Both the position numbers and the translations under genes were made by a program. DNA of 32,905 bases, from assembly GCA_910583555.1 (NCBI GenBank), contig CAJTXO010000002.1:1-32905 (forward strand), written 5' to 3'. The DNA is from an uncultured Eubacterium sp. GTDB taxonomy: Bacteria > Bacillota > Clostridia > Lachnospirales > Lachnospiraceae. How positions within the stretch are numbered: the stretch's first letter is position 1; each line of letters opens with the position of its first letter. Shown one piece after another: positions 30,797 to 32,905 of this stretch. Under the pieces are notes generated by a model. It did not search any database, was not told the DNA's origin, and worked only from the letters and a program-made list of their open reading frames with translations.

Positions 30797-30821
30797 AACT
30801 ACCGAGTTTTTCTCGGTAGTT
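30797..30821 (+). repeat. Perfect hairpin in the uvrB leader
   Basis: AACTACCGAG (30797-30806), loop TTTTT, CTCGGTAGTT (30812-30821) forms ten uninterrupted pairs. No T run follows, so it does not look like a terminator; it sits about 115 bases before uvrB. The rest of 30725-30922 holds only a weak 26-codon frame (30826-30906) without a binding site. Confidence 0.7.
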
Positions 30822-30935
30822 CAAAATGAAGGCGGAGTTATTTGAGTATTGGGAATTTACATTTAATGAGAAATTGCCATTTAATCAGCAGAAGTTTTTA
30901 ATATAGAAGTATTGATTCATAGAGGAGGAACTTTC

Positions 30936-32905
30936 ATGGATCATTTTGAATTAGTGTCAGAATATCAACCTACGGGTGACCAGCCAGAGGCGATCAAAGC
31001 CCTTGTCGATGGTTTTCAGGAAGGCAACCAGTTTCAGACGCTTCTCGGTGTCACTGGTTCCGGCAAAACGTTTACGATGGCAAATGTCATCCAGCAATTA
31101 AATAAACCGACGCTGGTGATCGCGCATAATAAAACGCTGGCGGCCCAGCTCTACGGTGAGTTCAAAGAGTTTTTCCCTGATAACGCCGTAGAATTTTTCG
31201 TCTCCTACTACGATTACTACCAGCCCGAAGCGTATGTCCCTTCCACGGATACGTATATCGAAAAGGACTCGGCGATCAATGAGGAGATCGACAAGCTGCG
31301 CCATTCGGCGACAGCGGCGCTGACCGAGCGGAGGGATGTCGTCATCATCGCCAGCGTTTCGTGCATTTACGGACTCGGCAGCCCGATTGACTATCAAAAT
31401 ATGACGGTTTCCCTCCGACCGGGGATGAATAAGGACAGGGATGACGTGATCCGGCGGCTGGTGGAGATCCAGTATACGCGCAACGATATGGATTTTCACC
31501 GCGGGACGTTCCGGGTGCGGGGCGATGTCGTGGAAATTTTTCCGGCCTCGGCGTCTGACCGGGCCATCCGGGTCGAATTTTTCGGCGATGAGGTTGACCG
31601 GATCCAGGAAATTGATGTGATCACGGGCGCGCCCGTCAGCAATCTGGAGCATATGGTCGTGTTCCCGGCCTCGCATTACGTCGTGTCGCAGGAAAAAATG
31701 GAACGGGCCATCGTGGGGATCGAGAATGAACTGCGGGAGCGTGTGAAATACTTTAAGAGTGAGGACAAGCTGATCGAGGCGCAGCGGATTTCGGAGCGCA
31801 CGCATTTTGATATTGAGATGATGCGGGAGACAGGATTCTGCTCGGGCATTGAAAACTATTCGATGCATCTGACCGGGATGCAGGAGGGGGAGATGCCGCA
31901 TACGCTGTTGGACTATTTTCCGGATGATTTTCTCATCATCGTGGACGAGTCCCACATAACGATCCCGCAGGTCCGCGGGATGTACGCCGGAGACCAGTCG
32001 AGGAAGTCTACGCTTGTAGATTATGGATTCCGCCTGCCCTCGGCGAAGAGCAACCGACCGCTGAATTTCGGGGAATTTGAGGGACATATCAACCAGATGA
32101 TGTTTGTGTCCGCCACGCCGTCTGAGTATGAGAGCGCGCATGAACTCATGCGGACCGAACAGATCATCCGCCCGACCGGGCTTTTGGATCCCGAAGTGAT
32201 CGTCCGGCCGGTGAAGGGGCAGGTCGATGACCTGTTATCGGAAATCCGGAGCGTGGTGAAAAACAAGGGGAAAGTGCTCGTTACGACGCTGACGAAGCGG
32301 ATGGCGGAGGATCTGACGGATTATTATAAGGAAATTGGCGTGCGCGTGAAGTATCTGCATTCGGATATTGATACGATGGAGCGCTCGGAGATCATACGGG
32401 ATATGAGAATGGATGTGTTTGATGTGCTCGTCGGGATCAACCTTTTGCGAGAGGGACTGGACATACCGGAAGTATGCCTGGTGGCGATCCTCGATGCCGA
32501 TAAGGAAGGGTTCCTGCGCTCGGAGACGTCACTGATCCAGACGATCGGCCGCGCGGCGAGGAACGCGGAAGGACGGGTCATCATGTACGCGGACCAGATG
32601 ACGGATTCGATGAAAAAGGCGATCGGAGAGACGGAGCGCCGCCGCCGCATTCAGGACGCGTACAATCAGGAACACGGCATTACGCCGCAGACGATAAAGA
32701 AAGCGGTGCGGGAGCTGATCCGCATTTCGACGAAGGCGGATGCGGGGATGGAAGAATTGGAGAAGGATCCGGAATATATGTCGCGGGAGGAACTGGAGAA
32801 GCAGCTGCAGAAGATCATGAAGCGCATGAACCAGGCTGCCGCCGAACTGAATTTCGAAGCCGCCGCCGAACTGCGTGATAAGATGATCGAGTGGAAAAAG
32901 ATCCT
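30936..32905 (+). CDS. uvrB: Excinuclease ABC subunit B (3' end cut by window edge)
   Basis: The frame is open from ATG 30936 to the window end (656 codons), so only the last few residues are missing. UvrB is the damage-verifying DEAD-like helicase of nucleotide excision repair, loaded by UvrA and recruiting UvrC. All landmarks are present: YQPTGDQPEAI, Walker A GVTGSGKTFT, the beta-hairpin YYDYYQPEAYVP, DESH (Walker B), FVSATPSEYE, the helicase motif V-VI region (LREGLDIPEV, QTIGRAARNAEG), and the C-terminal UVR domain (MKRMNQAAAELNFEAAAELRDKM). AGGAGG (30923-30928) is seven bases before the ATG. Possible LexA boxes and a leader hairpin lie upstream. Confidence 0.98.
   Translation, partial: MDHFELVSEYQPTGDQPEAIKALVDGFQEGNQFQTLLGVTGSGKTFTMANVIQQLNKPTLVIAHNKTLAAQLYGEFKEFFPDNAVEFFVSYYDYYQPEAYVPSTDTYIEKDSAINEEIDKLRHSATAALTERRDVVIIASVSCIYGLGSPIDYQNMTVSLRPGMNKDRDDVIRRLVEIQYTRNDMDFHRGTFRVRGDVVEIFPASASDRAIRVEFFGDEVDRIQEIDVITGAPVSNLEHMVVFPASHYVVSQEKMERAIVGIENELRERVKYFKSEDKLIEAQRISERTHFDIEMMRETGFCSGIENYSMHLTGMQEGEMPHTLLDYFPDDFLIIVDESHITIPQVRGMYAGDQSRKSTLVDYGFRLPSAKSNRPLNFGEFEGHINQMMFVSATPSEYESAHELMRTEQIIRPTGLLDPEVIVRPVKGQVDDLLSEIRSVVKNKGKVLVTTLTKRMAEDLTDYYKEIGVRVKYLHSDIDTMERSEIIRDMRMDVFDVLVGINLLREGLDIPEVCLVAILDADKEGFLRSETSLIQTIGRAARNAEGRVIMYADQMTDSMKKAIGETERRRRIQDAYNQEHGITPQTIKKAVRELIRISTKADAGMEELEKDPEYMSREELEKQLQKIMKRMNQAAAELNFEAAAELRDKMIEWKKI

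Noticed and set aside
30826..30906. 26-codon frame in the uvrB leader (MKAELFEYWEF...)
   Set aside because: No ribosome site before the ATG and no recognisable feature; kept only as a note in the leader description.
31098..32141. 347-codon minus-strand frame inside uvrB
   Set aside because: Antisense to highly conserved UvrB coding sequence; composition typical of a shadow frame.

Overview
The window looks like a chromosomal segment of a Gram-positive, gut-type member of the Clostridia, most likely Lachnospiraceae. The clues are AGGAGG-type ribosome binding sites, TTGACA/TATAAT-like promoters, Lys-rich secreted proteins with Ig-like (Big) and FN3 modules, Firmicutes-type regulators and the mix of glycoside hydrolases. 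This placement is inference; no rRNA is present. The only RNA gene seen is a tRNA-Pro(CGG) on the minus strand.

Layout. 1-665: 3' end of a GH10 xylanase gene and its terminator. 696-8990: a complete sucrose/fructo-oligosaccharide locus with a divergent LacI-type repressor, an ABC importer (lipoprotein, two permeases, MsmK/UgpC-type ATPase), a cytoplasmic GH32 fructosidase, a PfkB fructokinase and a small HPr-like protein. The last protein keeps the Ser46 region but lacks the catalytic His, so it resembles Crh. Five tandem 12-bp operator units bracket the promoter. 8997-11814: an arylsulfate sulfotransferase-family gene between two small XRE-type regulators. 11851-12911: a DUF4352-type lipoprotein, tRNA-Pro(CGG) and a previously unlisted 39-residue single-TM protein with its own promoter.

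13003-14340: a membrane-anchored alpha/beta hydrolase (lipase-like). 14424-18494: a tight plus-strand operon of an M15-type peptidase, a CobW/COG0523 GTPase with an extraordinary His/Cys repeat, a second P-loop protein fused to a TIGR03943/DUF1980-like domain, and a CapA-family protein. 18567-20664: a secreted Big/SGNH esterase gene broken by one extra base at 18759. 20768-21901: a ferredoxin-like aldo/keto reductase. 21916-28536: an AraC regulator divergent from a giant secreted GH2 beta-galactosidase. 28620-30604: a coiled-coil protein with an internal duplication, a small membrane-anchored protein and an XRE regulator. 30936-end: uvrB, cut only a few residues before its stop.

How it fits together. 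The first third is a coherent import-hydrolyse-phosphorylate pathway under LacI control, with a possible catabolite-repression cofactor at its end. The GH10, SGNH esterase, GH2 and AKR genes fit plant-polysaccharide or glycan foraging. The most unusual parts are the metal-chaperone/envelope operon (14424-18494), the Crh-like protein in the sucrose operon, and the CobW-like/TIGR03943 fusion.
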